DNA of 64,000 nt from JAKFWF01 sp963732635 (GTDB taxonomy: Bacteria > Pseudomonadota > Alphaproteobacteria > Rhizobiales > Hyphomicrobiaceae). Each line of letters begins with the position of its first letter. The first letter of the stretch is position 1. Both the position numbers and the translations under genes were made by a program. Positions 1 through 8,642 of this stretch are shown here, in pieces. The DNA lies in NCBI GenBank assembly GCA_963732635.1, contig CAVTAL010000007.1, positions 124,001 to 188,000 on the forward strand, read 5' to 3'. Below the pieces are notes generated by a model. The model was given only the letters and a program-made list of their open reading frames with translations, did not search any database and was not told where the DNA came from.

Positions 1-2431
1 GATCCGCCGCACCGCCAGCCTGCTCGGTACATCAGAGGCGACGGCCTGGGTGCTGTTCAAGCTCGACGGTGGTCTCGACCACATCCTCGTCGACGAGGCG
101 CAGGACACAAGTCCGTTGCAGTGGCAGATCGTCGAGGCGCTGGCGGCGGAGTTCTTTGTCGGCACCGGCACGGCCGAAGGGCCGCGAACGTTGTTTGCCG
201 TCGGCGACGAGAAGCAGTCGATCTACAGTTTTCAAGGGGCCGCACCGAAGATGTTCGCGGCGACCGGTGAGCGATTCGCCGATATTTGCCGGGCGGCGGG
301 GATAGATTGGCGCCGGCTGCCGCTCCAGTTGTCATTCCGCACGGTGGCGCCGCTGCTTGATGCCGTTGATCGGATCTTCTCCGATCCAACGCGTGGTCGT
401 GGCGTGGTCGCGAGTGCCGCGAGCTTGCGCCATGTCGCGCTGCGCCAGGGCCAAGCCGGCCTGATCGAGGTCTGGCCGGTCGAAAGACCGGACGAGGTGA
501 TGCCGGCCGATCCGTGGTCGCCGCTCGGTGATAGCGTCGCCATGGCGCCGGCGGTGCGGGTCGCCAATCGCATCGCCGACACCATCAAGCATTGGATCGA
601 CAGTGGCGAGCGATTGCAATCCCAGAACCGGCCGATCACCGCTGGCGATGTGCTGGTGCTGGTGCGCAACCGACGACCATTCGCAGGCGCAATGGTGGCA
701 GCGTTGAAGGCGCGCGGCATCGCGGTGGCAGGCGCCGACCGTATGCATCTGACCGACCAGATCGCGGTGCAGGATCTGATCACCCTCGGAGACTTTCTCA
801 CACTGCCGGAAGACGATCTGGCGCTCGCCACCATTCTCAAGTCGCCGCTGTTCGATCTCGACGACGACGACTTGATGGCAATCGCGCCCGCGCGCAAGGG
901 CGCGCTGTGGAGTGCCGTCATTGATCGCGCCAAGTCGGATGCGCGGTTTCGCCCGGCGGCCGACACACTGAAGCGCTGGCGCTCTGACGCCGACTACCTG
1001 CCGCCGTTCGAATTCTTCGCCAAGATCCTCGACAGCGACGGCGCTCGTGCCAAGCTTTTGCGTCGCCTTGGCCCCGATGCCGCCGATCCAATCGACGAGT
1101 TCCTCAATCGCGCAATCGCCTACGACGAGCAGTCGCCGCCGTCGATGCTGGGGTTCCTGACCTGGCTGCGCGCCGGCATCCACGAGATCAAGCGCGACAT
1201 GGAGCAGACGCGGCAGGAAGTGCGCGTGATGACCGTGCACGGCGCGAAGGGACTTGAGGCACCGATTGTATTCCTGCCGGATACCTGTTCGGCAGCGTCG
1301 AAGCCCGGTCGCGGCCGGCTGGTCGCGATCGGTGATGGTAATCTGCCATCCGGGATCGCGCCGCCCCTCGTCTGGCCGGTCAAGGGTGCATCGCGCATCG
1401 ATGTGATCGGCGAGGGGCAGGAGGCGGTCAAGCGCGCTGAGGAAGAAGAGCATCGGCGGCTGCTTTATGTGGCACTGACGCGGCCGCGCGACCGGCTCTA
1501 TGTCGCTGGCTTCGAGGGCCAACGCCGGCACCCCGTCGGGTGCTGGTATGAACTCGTCACGCAAGGGCTCGGCGATGTGCTGGTGCCGGTGACTTCTGCC
1601 GACGGTTCGACCGTGCTGCGCTATGAGGCGCGGCAGACCGCTCCGCACGAAAGTCGACGAGAGGCCGTGGCCGAAGCTATCGAGCGGCTGCCGTTGCCAG
1701 CGTGGGCGACAAGACCGGCACCGCGTGAGTTGAGCCTCGTCATGCCGCTGGCGCCTTCAAGGCTCGCACCGCTCGATACCGACGATGCTGGCGAACCCGT
1801 CGAGGTCTCGGACGCGGTAAAGCCAAGTCCAAGTGTCGACGACATCGGCGCACCGTCGCCGCTGACACTCGCTGGAGGGGACCGATTCCTGCGCGGCACC
1901 CTGACCCACGCGCTGCTCGAGCACCTGCCTTCATTTCCACCCGAGCGGTGGGAGCAGACAGCTGCCGCATTCCTCGACATTCGCGCCCGGACCTTGAGCC
2001 CTCGCACCCGGGCCAGCATTGCGCTGGAGACGCTGGCGGTATTGCGTGACCCGGCCTTCGCTGCCGTGTTCGGGCCGATGAGCCAGTCGGAAGTGCCGAT
2101 TGTCGGCGAGATCGAACGGCCGACGGGCAAGGGGCCGAAGCTGCGCATCAGCGGCCAGATTGACCGGCTGGTCAGGTCCGACACGCAAGTGCTGATCATC
2201 GACTACAAGACCAACCGGCCGCCGCCTCTCGAAGTGGCCGGAATACCACCTGCCTACCTCTATCAAATGGCCTCGTATCGCCTTGTTCTGTCACGAATTT
2301 ACACCGGCCTTCCGATTCGGGCGGCGATCCTTTGGACGGATGGCGCGCGGCTGATGCCGATCCCCGACGAAATGCTCGACGCCCATGCCGCAATGCTGTG
2401 GCAACTCGACAGTGCGCGCCTTGACGGGTGA
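1..2431 (+). CDS. addA: AddA, helicase-nuclease subunit of the AddAB double-strand break repair complex (5' end outside window)
   Basis: Partial gene: the frame is open from the first bases, so the start and Walker A motif lie upstream. About 809 residues are visible. UvrD/Rep superfamily 1 helicase motifs appear in order: VDEAQDTSP (motif II), AVGDEKQSIYSFQGA (III), LSFRT (IV), VMTVHGAKGLE (V) and LLYVALTRPRDRL (VI). A C-terminal RecB-like nuclease domain carries the GQIDRL and IDYKTN catalytic signatures. AddAB processes double-strand ends and hands them to RecA, as RecBCD does in enterics. The trxA gene follows 82 bases later; addB-addA-trxA is a familiar alphaproteobacterial order, so addB is expected just upstream of the window. 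No defect is visible in the part shown. Confidence 0.95.
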   Translation, partial: IRRTASLLGTSEATAWVLFKLDGGLDHILVDEAQDTSPLQWQIVEALAAEFFVGTGTAEGPRTLFAVGDEKQSIYSFQGAAPKMFAATGERFADICRAAGIDWRRLPLQLSFRTVAPLLDAVDRIFSDPTRGRGVVASAASLRHVALRQGQAGLIEVWPVERPDEVMPADPWSPLGDSVAMAPAVRVANRIADTIKHWIDSGERLQSQNRPITAGDVLVLVRNRRPFAGAMVAALKARGIAVAGADRMHLTDQIAVQDLITLGDFLTLPEDDLALATILKSPLFDLDDDDLMAIAPARKGALWSAVIDRAKSDARFRPAADTLKRWRSDADYLPPFEFFAKILDSDGARAKLLRRLGPDAADPIDEFLNRAIAYDEQSPPSMLGFLTWLRAGIHEIKRDMEQTRQEVRVMTVHGAKGLEAPIVFLPDTCSAASKPGRGRLVAIGDGNLPSGIAPPLVWPVKGASRIDVIGEGQEAVKRAEEEEHRRLLYVALTRPRDRLYVAGFEGQRRHPVGCWYELVTQGLGDVLVPVTSADGSTVLRYEARQTAPHESRREAVAEAIERLPLPAWATRPAPRELSLVMPLAPSRLAPLDTDDAGEPVEVSDAVKPSPSVDDIGAPSPLTLAGGDRFLRGTLTHALLEHLPSFPPERWEQTAAAFLDIRARTLSPRTRASIALETLAVLRDPAFAAVFGPMSQSEVPIVGEIERPTGKGPKLRISGQIDRLVRSDTQVLIIDYKTNRPPPLEVAGIPPAYLYQMASYRLVLSRIYTGLPIRAAILWTDGARLMPIPDEMLDAHAAMLWQLDSARLDG

Positions 2432-2513
2432 CGAGCCCATCCCTACCTTCCCGCCACGAACCAAGGCGACCGCTATCCGCGTCCGCCGTTAGAGCTCGAC
2501 AAGGAGAGCGTTC

Positions 2514-2834
2514 ATGACCGCCCAGGTTTCCGACAAGACGTTCGATGCCGAAGTGCTGAAATCCGCCGAGCCGGTGCTCGTCGACTTCTTCGCCGAGTGG
2601 TGCGGTCCGTGCAAGGCCATGGCGCCTGCACTCGACGCCGTTGCCGCCGAGATGAAGGGTAAAATCAAGGTGGTGAAGGTCGACGTCGACCAGAACCCCG
2701 AAATCACCACCAAGTATCGTATCCAGGCGATGCCGACGCTGATGATCTTCAAGGACGGCAAGGTCGCCGCCCAGAACGTCGGCGCGCTGGTCCAGAAGAA
2801 GAAGCTTGAGGATTGGGTCAAGGCCTCGATCTGA
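2514..2834 (+). CDS. trxA: Thioredoxin 1
   Basis: A 106-residue cytoplasmic thioredoxin, the normal length. The active site WCGPC is at residues 29-33, and the cis-proline loop appears as AMPTLM. It reduces protein disulfides using electrons from thioredoxin reductase. A good ribosome-binding site (AAGGAG) lies about 8 bases before the ATG. It sits directly downstream of addA in the same orientation and is followed by a strong intrinsic terminator, so addA-trxA probably end one transcription unit. Confidence 0.96.
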   Translation: MTAQVSDKTFDAEVLKSAEPVLVDFFAEWCGPCKAMAPALDAVAAEMKGKIKVVKVDVDQNPEITTKYRIQAMPTLMIFKDGKVAAQNVGALVQKKKLEDWVKASI

Positions 2835-2855
2835 ACGTTCGAGTGAGAGTAGATT

Positions 2856-2889
2856 TCGAGGCCTCGGCGGCAGCGCCGGGGCCTTCTTC
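2856..2889 (+). terminator. Rho-independent terminator after trxA
   Basis: A GC-rich stem of 10 pairs (left arm 2860-2869, right arm 2874-2883, one G-T pair) closes a GCAG loop and is followed by TTCTTC. It lies 25 bases after the trxA stop codon. Confidence 0.8.
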
Positions 2890-2909
2890 ATATCCAGGGG
2901 ATGCGCATC

Positions 2910-3842
2910 ATGAAAATCCTGTGTCTCGGCGCCGGCGCGATTGGTGGCTACTTCGGTGGCCGGCTGGTCGAGGCTAAGGCCGCCGACGTGACGTTCCTGG
3001 TGCGCGAAGGGCGGCGCCAACAGCTCGCCGCCGACGGCCTGCGCGTCGAGAGCACCTATGGCAATTTCACCCTTCCCGTTCAGACGGTCGGCGAAGGCGA
3101 GATCAAGAGCCCGGCCAACTATGTGCTGCTGACCTGCAAGGCCTACGATCTCGACAGTGCCATCGCCTCGATCCGGCCGGCGGTGGGGCCTGATACAGCG
3201 GTGATCCCGTTGCTCAACGGCCTGTCTCACATGGACACGCTCAATGCCGCGTTCGGCCGCGAACGCGTGATGGGCGGCATCGCCAAGATCGGCATCACGC
3301 TGCAGGCGGACGGGCTGATCAAGCACCTCAACGATTGGCGCTTTATCACTTTCGGCGAGCAGGACGGTACGATTTCGCCGCGCGCAGTAGCGTTGAAGTC
3401 AGCCTTCGACAAGACGTCGGTCAAGGCCGATGCCGTGCCCGACATCACGCATCAGATGTGGGAGAAGCTCGTGCATCTGGCGTCGATCGCAGGCATGACG
3501 ACCTTGATGCGTGCCAACGTCGGCGAGATCGCGCGGTCGCCCGGCGGCATCGCGTTGATGCAGGATATGCTCGCGCGCAATGCCGCGATCGCGACCAAGG
3601 CCGGCTTCGCGCCAACGCCGGGGTTCATGGATACCTTCAACAAGTTGTTCGCCGATACCACCGGCAGCTACACCGCTTCGATGCTGCGCGACATCGAGCG
3701 CAAGGGGCCGGTCGAAGCCGATCATATCATCGGCTTCATGCTGGCGCGAGCTGAGCAGTACGGCATCGATCCGAGCCTGCATCGGATCGCCTACATTCAT
3801 TTGAAGGCCTACGAGCAGCGCCGCGCAGCGGGACGGTTGTGA
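2910..3842 (+). CDS. 2-dehydropantoate 2-reductase family protein (ApbA/PanE-like)
   Basis: An N-terminal Rossmann motif GAGAIGGYFGGRL binds NADPH. The middle holds KAYDLDSA and LLNGLSHMD, and the C-terminal domain (MWEKLVHLASIAGMTTLMRA) is the ApbA_C helical domain. PanE reduces ketopantoate to pantoate for coenzyme A synthesis, but many paralogues act on other 2-oxo acids, so the substrate is not assured. An ATG also exists at 2901, but the AGGGG at 2896-2900 would touch it. The ATG at 2910 has 9 bases of spacing and the following MKILCLGAG is the usual family N-terminus, so 2910 is preferred. It stands alone between the trxA terminator and a convergent gene. Confidence 0.85.
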   Translation: MKILCLGAGAIGGYFGGRLVEAKAADVTFLVREGRRQQLAADGLRVESTYGNFTLPVQTVGEGEIKSPANYVLLTCKAYDLDSAIASIRPAVGPDTAVIPLLNGLSHMDTLNAAFGRERVMGGIAKIGITLQADGLIKHLNDWRFITFGEQDGTISPRAVALKSAFDKTSVKADAVPDITHQMWEKLVHLASIAGMTTLMRANVGEIARSPGGIALMQDMLARNAAIATKAGFAPTPGFMDTFNKLFADTTGSYTASMLRDIERKGPVEADHIIGFMLARAEQYGIDPSLHRIAYIHLKAYEQRRAAGRL

Positions 3843-3843
3843 A

Positions 3844-4782
3844 CTAGTCCTGGTAATTCAACCGCAAGCCCGGCCGGTCCCACTGGAAAGAGACGAGGTG
3901 GCCGGGGCCGGAAAGCGTGGCGAACGCGGTGCGCATGTCCTTGCCGCCGAAGCAGATATTGGTGGTGTAGCGATCGGGCAGCGGGATATGCCGGATCGAC
4001 TTTCCGTCCGGGCTGATCTCGGTGATGCCGCCGTTCATCAGCGTCGCGACGCAGGCGTTGCCGGCGCTGTCGACCGCCATCGAATCGAAGCGCTGAAAGG
4101 CACCGCCGCACTGGGCGACGAGGCGGCCGCCATGTGGGCTCGGCCACGGTTCGTGGCGCACTTCGCCGGGCGCGATGATGTCCATTGCCCACAGTCGCGC
4201 CGACTCGGTCTCGACGAAATAGAGGATCCGGCCATCCGGCGACAATGAACATCCATTGGCGGTCAGCGTCGGGAAGGCGATTTGCTTGATCAGACTGCCG
4301 TCGGCCTTGGCATAATAGACGCCGCCGCGATCGATTTCGCGGTGACGGACCTTGCCGAGGTCGGTGAAGTAGAAGCCGCCGTGGGCGTCGAATACGAGGT
4401 CGTTAGGCCCCTTTAGAGGGTGGCCGTCGCAGGCGGTATAGAGCACCTCGATGCGGCCGGTCTTGATATCCACGCGCTCGATGCGGCCGCCGGAATAGTC
4501 TTCCGCCTGGCCGGTCGGGCGCAGTCCATTGACCGGGTCCACAAGCCAGCTGAAGCCGCCGTTGTTGCATACATAGACTTTGCCGTCGGGGCCGAGGGCT
4601 GCACCGTTCGGGCCGCCGGTCATCTGCGCGACCGTGGTCTTGCTTCCGTCGGATGCGACCCGGGTGAGCTTGGCCGAGCGGATTTCGACCAGGATGACGG
4701 AGCCGTCGGCCATGGCGATGGGGCCTTCGGGGAACTCCAATCCGGTGGTGACGACCTTGAGCGCAGGTGCAGGTGCCGGCAT
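3844..4782 (-). CDS. SMP-30/gluconolactonase/LRE family protein
   Basis: A six-bladed beta-propeller of the SMP-30/gluconolactonase family, about 312 residues. The metal-site signatures are LEFPEGPIA near the N-terminus, the repeated GPNGAALGPDGKVYVCNNGG, and GPNDLVFDAHGGFYFTD and NGCSLSPDGRILYFVET further on. Family members are Ca/Zn-dependent lactonases that open sugar lactones; the substrate is unknown here. The frame extends upstream to 4860, but the ATG at 4782 follows a GGAA-type site and gives a normal family N-terminus. No signal peptide is seen. The stop is 1 base from the convergent upstream gene. Confidence 0.85.
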   Translation of the reverse strand: MPAPAPALKVVTTGLEFPEGPIAMADGSVILVEIRSAKLTRVASDGSKTTVAQMTGGPNGAALGPDGKVYVCNNGGFSWLVDPVNGLRPTGQAEDYSGGRIERVDIKTGRIEVLYTACDGHPLKGPNDLVFDAHGGFYFTDLGKVRHREIDRGGVYYAKADGSLIKQIAFPTLTANGCSLSPDGRILYFVETESARLWAMDIIAPGEVRHEPWPSPHGGRLVAQCGGAFQRFDSMAVDSAGNACVATLMNGGITEISPDGKSIRHIPLPDRYTTNICFGGKDMRTAFATLSGPGHLVSFQWDRPGLRLNYQD

Positions 4783-4946
4783 GCTGGTTCCATCCCCGTT
4801 TGGTGAGTAATGCTTTTCCCAAACCCTACAAAGTTCGGCACGATCTGGCCATCGACCCATAGCGGGCAGCAGGTATTCTAACCATTCAAGCTTCGCGCAC
4901 TGCGTGCTAGATAATCCATTCTGGCACTCGTAGAGGATGAACCCCC

Positions 4947-5264
4947 GTGAACCTGTTTACGACCCGCTATTTTCTCTCCCTCGGCAACGTCGCGTTCTCG
5001 ATGGTGCTGGGCGTCGTCGCGCTTGCCGCTTGCGCAATCTACAACGAGCAGTTGCTGCTTGGCATGCTGAAGCAGGCGAGCGCCGTGCGGGAATGGATCG
5101 TATCATTCAGCGGAGCGCCGAAAATGGAAATCATCGCCCGTTTCGTGCTGCATGAAAGCTCGATCCTGCTGATGTTCTTCACGTTGATGGCGCGGGTCGT
5201 GGTGGGCATCGTGATCGCGCTGATTTCGGCACTGTTCGGCGGCCGGGCGAGCGAACATCTCTGA
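4947..5264 (+). CDS. Small hydrophobic membrane protein, function unknown
   Basis: A 105-residue protein I do not recognise. It has two strongly hydrophobic stretches, at about residues 15-33 and 72-95, fitting two membrane helices with a roughly 40-residue loop between them. Start is GTG, with GAGGA about 9 bases upstream. An overlapping frame starting at 4937 is shorter and lacks protein-like composition. It lies between the divergent SMP-30 gene and a penicillin-binding protein gene, giving no firm functional hint. Confidence 0.6.
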   Translation: MNLFTTRYFLSLGNVAFSMVLGVVALAACAIYNEQLLLGMLKQASAVREWIVSFSGAPKMEIIARFVLHESSILLMFFTLMARVVVGIVIALISALFGGRASEHL

Positions 5265-5327
5265 CGTCAGGGACACTGGGTAACGACCGATTGAGGTTAA
5301 CCGGGCTTTAGCGCTCCACTGCTATCG

Positions 5328-5369
5328 TCACTCCGCTTGTGCCCGTTCGCACAAGAGTTGGCGGAGTGA
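5328..5369 (+). other. Stem-loop in the leader of the penicillin-binding protein gene
   Basis: Inverted repeat TCACTCCGC (5328-5336) and GCGGAGTGA (5361-5369), with an inner TTGTG/CACAA pairing. It ends 12 bases before the ATG at 5382 and has no T-tract, so it is not a terminator. It may affect translation or be an operator. Confidence 0.4.
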
Positions 5370-5381
5370 GTGCGACCTACA

Positions 5382-7586
5382 ATGTGGCCGTTCGGGCGTA
5401 AGAAGACGCGAAATGCCGTGCGCGCGCCCGATCCGTTCGGGTACAGCCCAGGTGCGCGCGAGCCGGTCGGCAAGAGAAAATCACGAACACGAAAAACACC
5501 TCGCCTGAGTTGGCGTTGGAAGTTTCGGCTGTTTGTCGTCGCGCCGCTCAGCGTGGCGTTGCTTGGCACAGCCGCCGCTGGATTGCTGTTCGCCCATTAT
5601 TCTTCGACGTTCCCGAATCCACTGTCGTTGCGTCACAAGGAGCGCGCGCCGATCATCCGGATCTTGGCCGTCGATGGATCGGTGATGGCTGAACGCGGCG
5701 CGGCGCACGACTATATGCCGCTCGATTTACTGCCGCGTCACGTCACCGACGCCGTGGTCGCGACCGAAGACCGACGCTTCTACGAGCACGGCGGGCTCGA
5801 CCCCTTTGGCCTCGTGCGGGCGATGTTCGCCAACATTCGCGCCGGGCGCTACGCCCAGGGCGGATCGACGCTGACCCAGCAGCTCGCCAAGAATTTGTTC
5901 CTGTCCTCCGAACGCACTTTGAGCCGCAAGCTCGAGGAACTGGCGCTGTCGCTGTGGCTCGAGATGCGTCTCGGCAAGCAGGATATCCTCGAACTCTATC
6001 TGAACCGCGTCTATTTCGGTGCTGGCGCTTACGGTATTGAGGCGGCGGCGCAACGCTATTTCGACAAGTCGGCGCGCGAATTGACCCTTGGCGAAGCGGC
6101 GGTGATTGCCGGTTTGCTGAAAGCGCCGTCCAAATACTCGCCGCTCAACAATCCCGGTGCGGCGCGGACGCGCGCCCGCGTTGTGCTGAAGAAGATGCTG
6201 GCTGCCGGCCTGATCGATCCGATCGTCGAGTCCAACGCCAGTCGTGTCATCGTCAAGTTCGCGACTCAGAAGCCGGTCAAGGACGGCAGCGGGCTTGAAT
6301 ACGCTATCGATTATGTATTGGAGCGCATGCCACCGTTGCTCGGCAACGGCCACGCCGAAGTAATCGTCGAAACCACCATCGACGCTAAACTTCAGCGGCG
6401 CGCGCAGTCGGCGGTCGAGCAAGCGTTGCAGCGCGAGGGCGAGACGGCGCACGCGAGCCAGGCCGGCGTCGTCATGCTCGACCTGGAAGGCGGCATCACG
6501 GCACTGGTCGGCGGCCGATCGTTTGGCGAAAGCCAGTACAATCGGGCGATCAAGTCGCGACGCCAACCGGGTTCGGCGTTCAAGCCGTTCGTTTACTTGG
6601 CCGCTTTGGAATCGGGGCTGACGCCGGACAGCACAGTCTACGATCTGCCGGTGACGATCGACAATTGGAGCCCGCGCAACGACAACGGCCAATATCGGGG
6701 GGCGGTGACGATGCGGCAGGCGCTGGCCCAGTCGATCAACTCGGTCGCGGTGCGGTTGCAGTATGATGTCGGCGCCAGACGGGTGGTGGCGGCGGCGCAG
6801 CGCCTCGGCGTCAAGTCGGAGTTGCGTCGCGAACCGTCGTTGGCGCTCGGTACATCGGAAGTATCCCTTTTGGAGATGACGGGTGGCTACACCGCGTTCG
6901 CCAACGGTGGCCGTCGCGTCGAACCACACATCATCAAGCGGGTGCGAATTAGCTCGGGGCGGGTGCTCTATGTGCGGCCGGCGGCACCGACCGAGATCTC
7001 GGTCGCGCAAGTACATGTCGGCGCGATGAACGACATGCTCAATGCCGCCATGGTCCAAGGCACCGGCCGTCGCGCGGGACTTTTGCTGCATCCCGCGGCG
7101 GGCAAAACCGGCACCACGCAGGATTTCCGCGATGCCTGGTTCATCGGTTATACCGCGCATCTGGCCACCGGTGTGTGGGTCGGCAACGACCAGGGGCGCA
7201 CCATGAACAACGTCCGAGGCGGCAGCATGCCGGCGGCGATCTGGCATCAGATTATGACGACCGCACACGAAAACCGCGCTGTCGTCGCGCTGCCTGGGAC
7301 TGCAATTCCGATCGAGCATCGCCAACCATTCGCTCAGGCACCTGCCACGCCGATAATTGCCCCCACACCCAGGATGCTGGAATACGTCCGTCCGCGCGCT
7401 CCACATGCCGCCGCGCCGCTATTGCCGAAAGATCGGATCGCTGGGGATTTCGTGGCGCGTGCGCTCGCCGATGCGCCGCTGGAACAATCGACCGAGACCG
7501 AAGAGGCGTCGCGCCCTGAATTCGCCGTGCCGCGCTTCGCGCCGGTCGGAATGATGTCACTCGGCCGCAAGCCGAACAGCAACTAG
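5382..7586 (+). CDS. Class A (bifunctional) penicillin-binding protein, PBP1A-type
   Basis: Bifunctional peptidoglycan glycosyltransferase and transpeptidase, inner-membrane anchored, acting in the periplasm. A basic N-terminus is followed by a membrane segment near residues 45-65. GT51 motifs follow: ATEDRRFYEHGGLDPFG, GGSTLTQQLAKNLFL, KLEEL and LYLNRVYFGAGAYGIEAAA. The transpeptidase shows SAFK (nucleophile Ser near residue 398), SIN (SxN) and KTGT (near 575). Length is about 734 residues. A GTG at 5370 is in frame, but the ATG at 5382 gives MWPFGRKK, a typical positively charged start. The C-terminal roughly 90 residues are Ala/Pro-rich and low-complexity. Confidence 0.92.
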   Translation: MWPFGRKKTRNAVRAPDPFGYSPGAREPVGKRKSRTRKTPRLSWRWKFRLFVVAPLSVALLGTAAAGLLFAHYSSTFPNPLSLRHKERAPIIRILAVDGSVMAERGAAHDYMPLDLLPRHVTDAVVATEDRRFYEHGGLDPFGLVRAMFANIRAGRYAQGGSTLTQQLAKNLFLSSERTLSRKLEELALSLWLEMRLGKQDILELYLNRVYFGAGAYGIEAAAQRYFDKSARELTLGEAAVIAGLLKAPSKYSPLNNPGAARTRARVVLKKMLAAGLIDPIVESNASRVIVKFATQKPVKDGSGLEYAIDYVLERMPPLLGNGHAEVIVETTIDAKLQRRAQSAVEQALQREGETAHASQAGVVMLDLEGGITALVGGRSFGESQYNRAIKSRRQPGSAFKPFVYLAALESGLTPDSTVYDLPVTIDNWSPRNDNGQYRGAVTMRQALAQSINSVAVRLQYDVGARRVVAAAQRLGVKSELRREPSLALGTSEVSLLEMTGGYTAFANGGRRVEPHIIKRVRISSGRVLYVRPAAPTEISVAQVHVGAMNDMLNAAMVQGTGRRAGLLLHPAAGKTGTTQDFRDAWFIGYTAHLATGVWVGNDQGRTMNNVRGGSMPAAIWHQIMTTAHENRAVVALPGTAIPIEHRQPFAQAPATPIIAPTPRMLEYVRPRAPHAAAPLLPKDRIAGDFVARALADAPLEQSTETEEASRPEFAVPRFAPVGMMSLGRKPNSN

Positions 7587-7591
7587 GAAAA

Positions 7592-8335
7592 CTATTCGTC
7601 GCAGCCGTAGCGATGAAGATCTGTGCCGTATTTCTGCAGCCAGCGTTTGGCTTCCTCGGTGCCTGGCATCGTCTTGGCGACCAGCGACCAAAACCGCGGT
7701 CCATGGTTCATCTCGGCCAAATGCGCCACTTCGTGCGCCGCGACGTAGTCGAGCACGATCGTCGGCGCCATGATGAGCCGCCAGGAGAACGATAACGCGC
7801 CGGTGCTAGAGCACGAGCCCCAACGGCTCTTTTGATCGCGTACCGTAACGCGGCTGGCCTTCAATCCAAGATTTTGAGCATGGCGCGTAACGCAGGTGAC
7901 GACGTCGCGACGGGCTTCGACCGCAAGCCAGTCGCGCAAACGGCGGTCGACGTGCTCGGCATCCCCCGACACCAGCAAAGCCGGCACACCATTGGCGGTG
8001 AACGATGTCTGCACCACCGGGCCGCGCAGGCGTCCCACTTCAACGATTTCATGCGGAGTGCCGCGCAACGGCACGATCGAGCCGCCGCAGAACGGAATGT
8101 GTTCCGGCAGATTGCACAATCGCTCGCGAACCCAGTCCAGGTGGCTGGAAAGAAAGGTGCCGGCTTGCGCCAAATCGCAGCTTACCGGCAGTGTGACGAT
8201 CACCGACCGGCTGGTGCGGCTCACGCGCAAGGTCATTCGACGAGCGGCGGGATGACGCCTAATCTCGACAGGATCGTTCAATCCTTGAACGCGCATTTTC
8301 TGCGATGACGGCGCCGTAGCGCGAAACGGCCTCAT
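7592..8335 (-). CDS. YgjP-type (DUF45) M48-like metallopeptidase
   Basis: About 247 residues with the zinc-binding HEVAHLAEMNHGPRFW motif (HExxH plus a downstream His), preceded by RWGSCSSTGALSFSWRL, the other block of the YgjP/SprT-like DUF45 family. Members are predicted cytoplasmic zinc hydrolases; the biological substrate is unknown. The frame begins at a TTG at 8353, but the ATG at 8335 has GAGG 7 bases upstream and is preferred. Convergent with the penicillin-binding protein gene, 5 bases apart. Confidence 0.85.
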   Translation of the reverse strand: MRPFRATAPSSQKMRVQGLNDPVEIRRHPAARRMTLRVSRTSRSVIVTLPVSCDLAQAGTFLSSHLDWVRERLCNLPEHIPFCGGSIVPLRGTPHEIVEVGRLRGPVVQTSFTANGVPALLVSGDAEHVDRRLRDWLAVEARRDVVTCVTRHAQNLGLKASRVTVRDQKSRWGSCSSTGALSFSWRLIMAPTIVLDYVAAHEVAHLAEMNHGPRFWSLVAKTMPGTEEAKRWLQKYGTDLHRYGCDE

Positions 8336-8642
8336 GGAGTGCCCTCGTTCCAAATCATCGTTACTTAAAGTTCTGGAAGTCGGCGGGGAACTCTACTGGA
8401 GAACCTTGAACGACCGAGACGATGATGGATGGGATCACCGCCCTTTGACCAAGTCTCACGACGGTGAGACCGAAATCGACACGCGCCGACAAGTCACTCC
8501 ATAGCAAGTTCGCACCCGTGTGCACCACACCCAATGCGCAATCACGCGCACCATGCGGCGACAGTGTGGCAAGCCCGCCCCACGCGTGTGCATGGAGCGG
8601 GCTTGGCGTTCACGTTCGATGTTGGATTAAATCAGCGCGTGA
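8336..8642. other. Intergenic region with one hairpin, no gene seen
   Basis: These 307 bases contain no convincing open frame. The only structure seen is a 9-pair inverted repeat, CAAGCCCGC (8570-8578) and GCGGGCTTG (8597-8605). Neither side has a T-tract, so it may be a Rho-dependent or mRNA-stabilising 3' structure for phaZ, whose stop lies at 8643. Confidence 0.5.

Noticed and set aside
332..1648. Long minus-strand frame opposite addA
   Set aside because: Same reason: composition is that of an antisense shadow and addA motifs lie on the plus strand.
5727..7406. A 559-codon open frame on the minus strand opposite the penicillin-binding protein gene
   Set aside because: It is a high-GC shadow: Arg/His-rich, without recognisable domains, and fully antisense to a clearly conserved enzyme.
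8570..8605. Inverted repeat considered as the phaZ intrinsic terminator
   Set aside because: No T-tract follows on either strand and the loop is long (18 bases); kept only as a hairpin in the intergenic entry.
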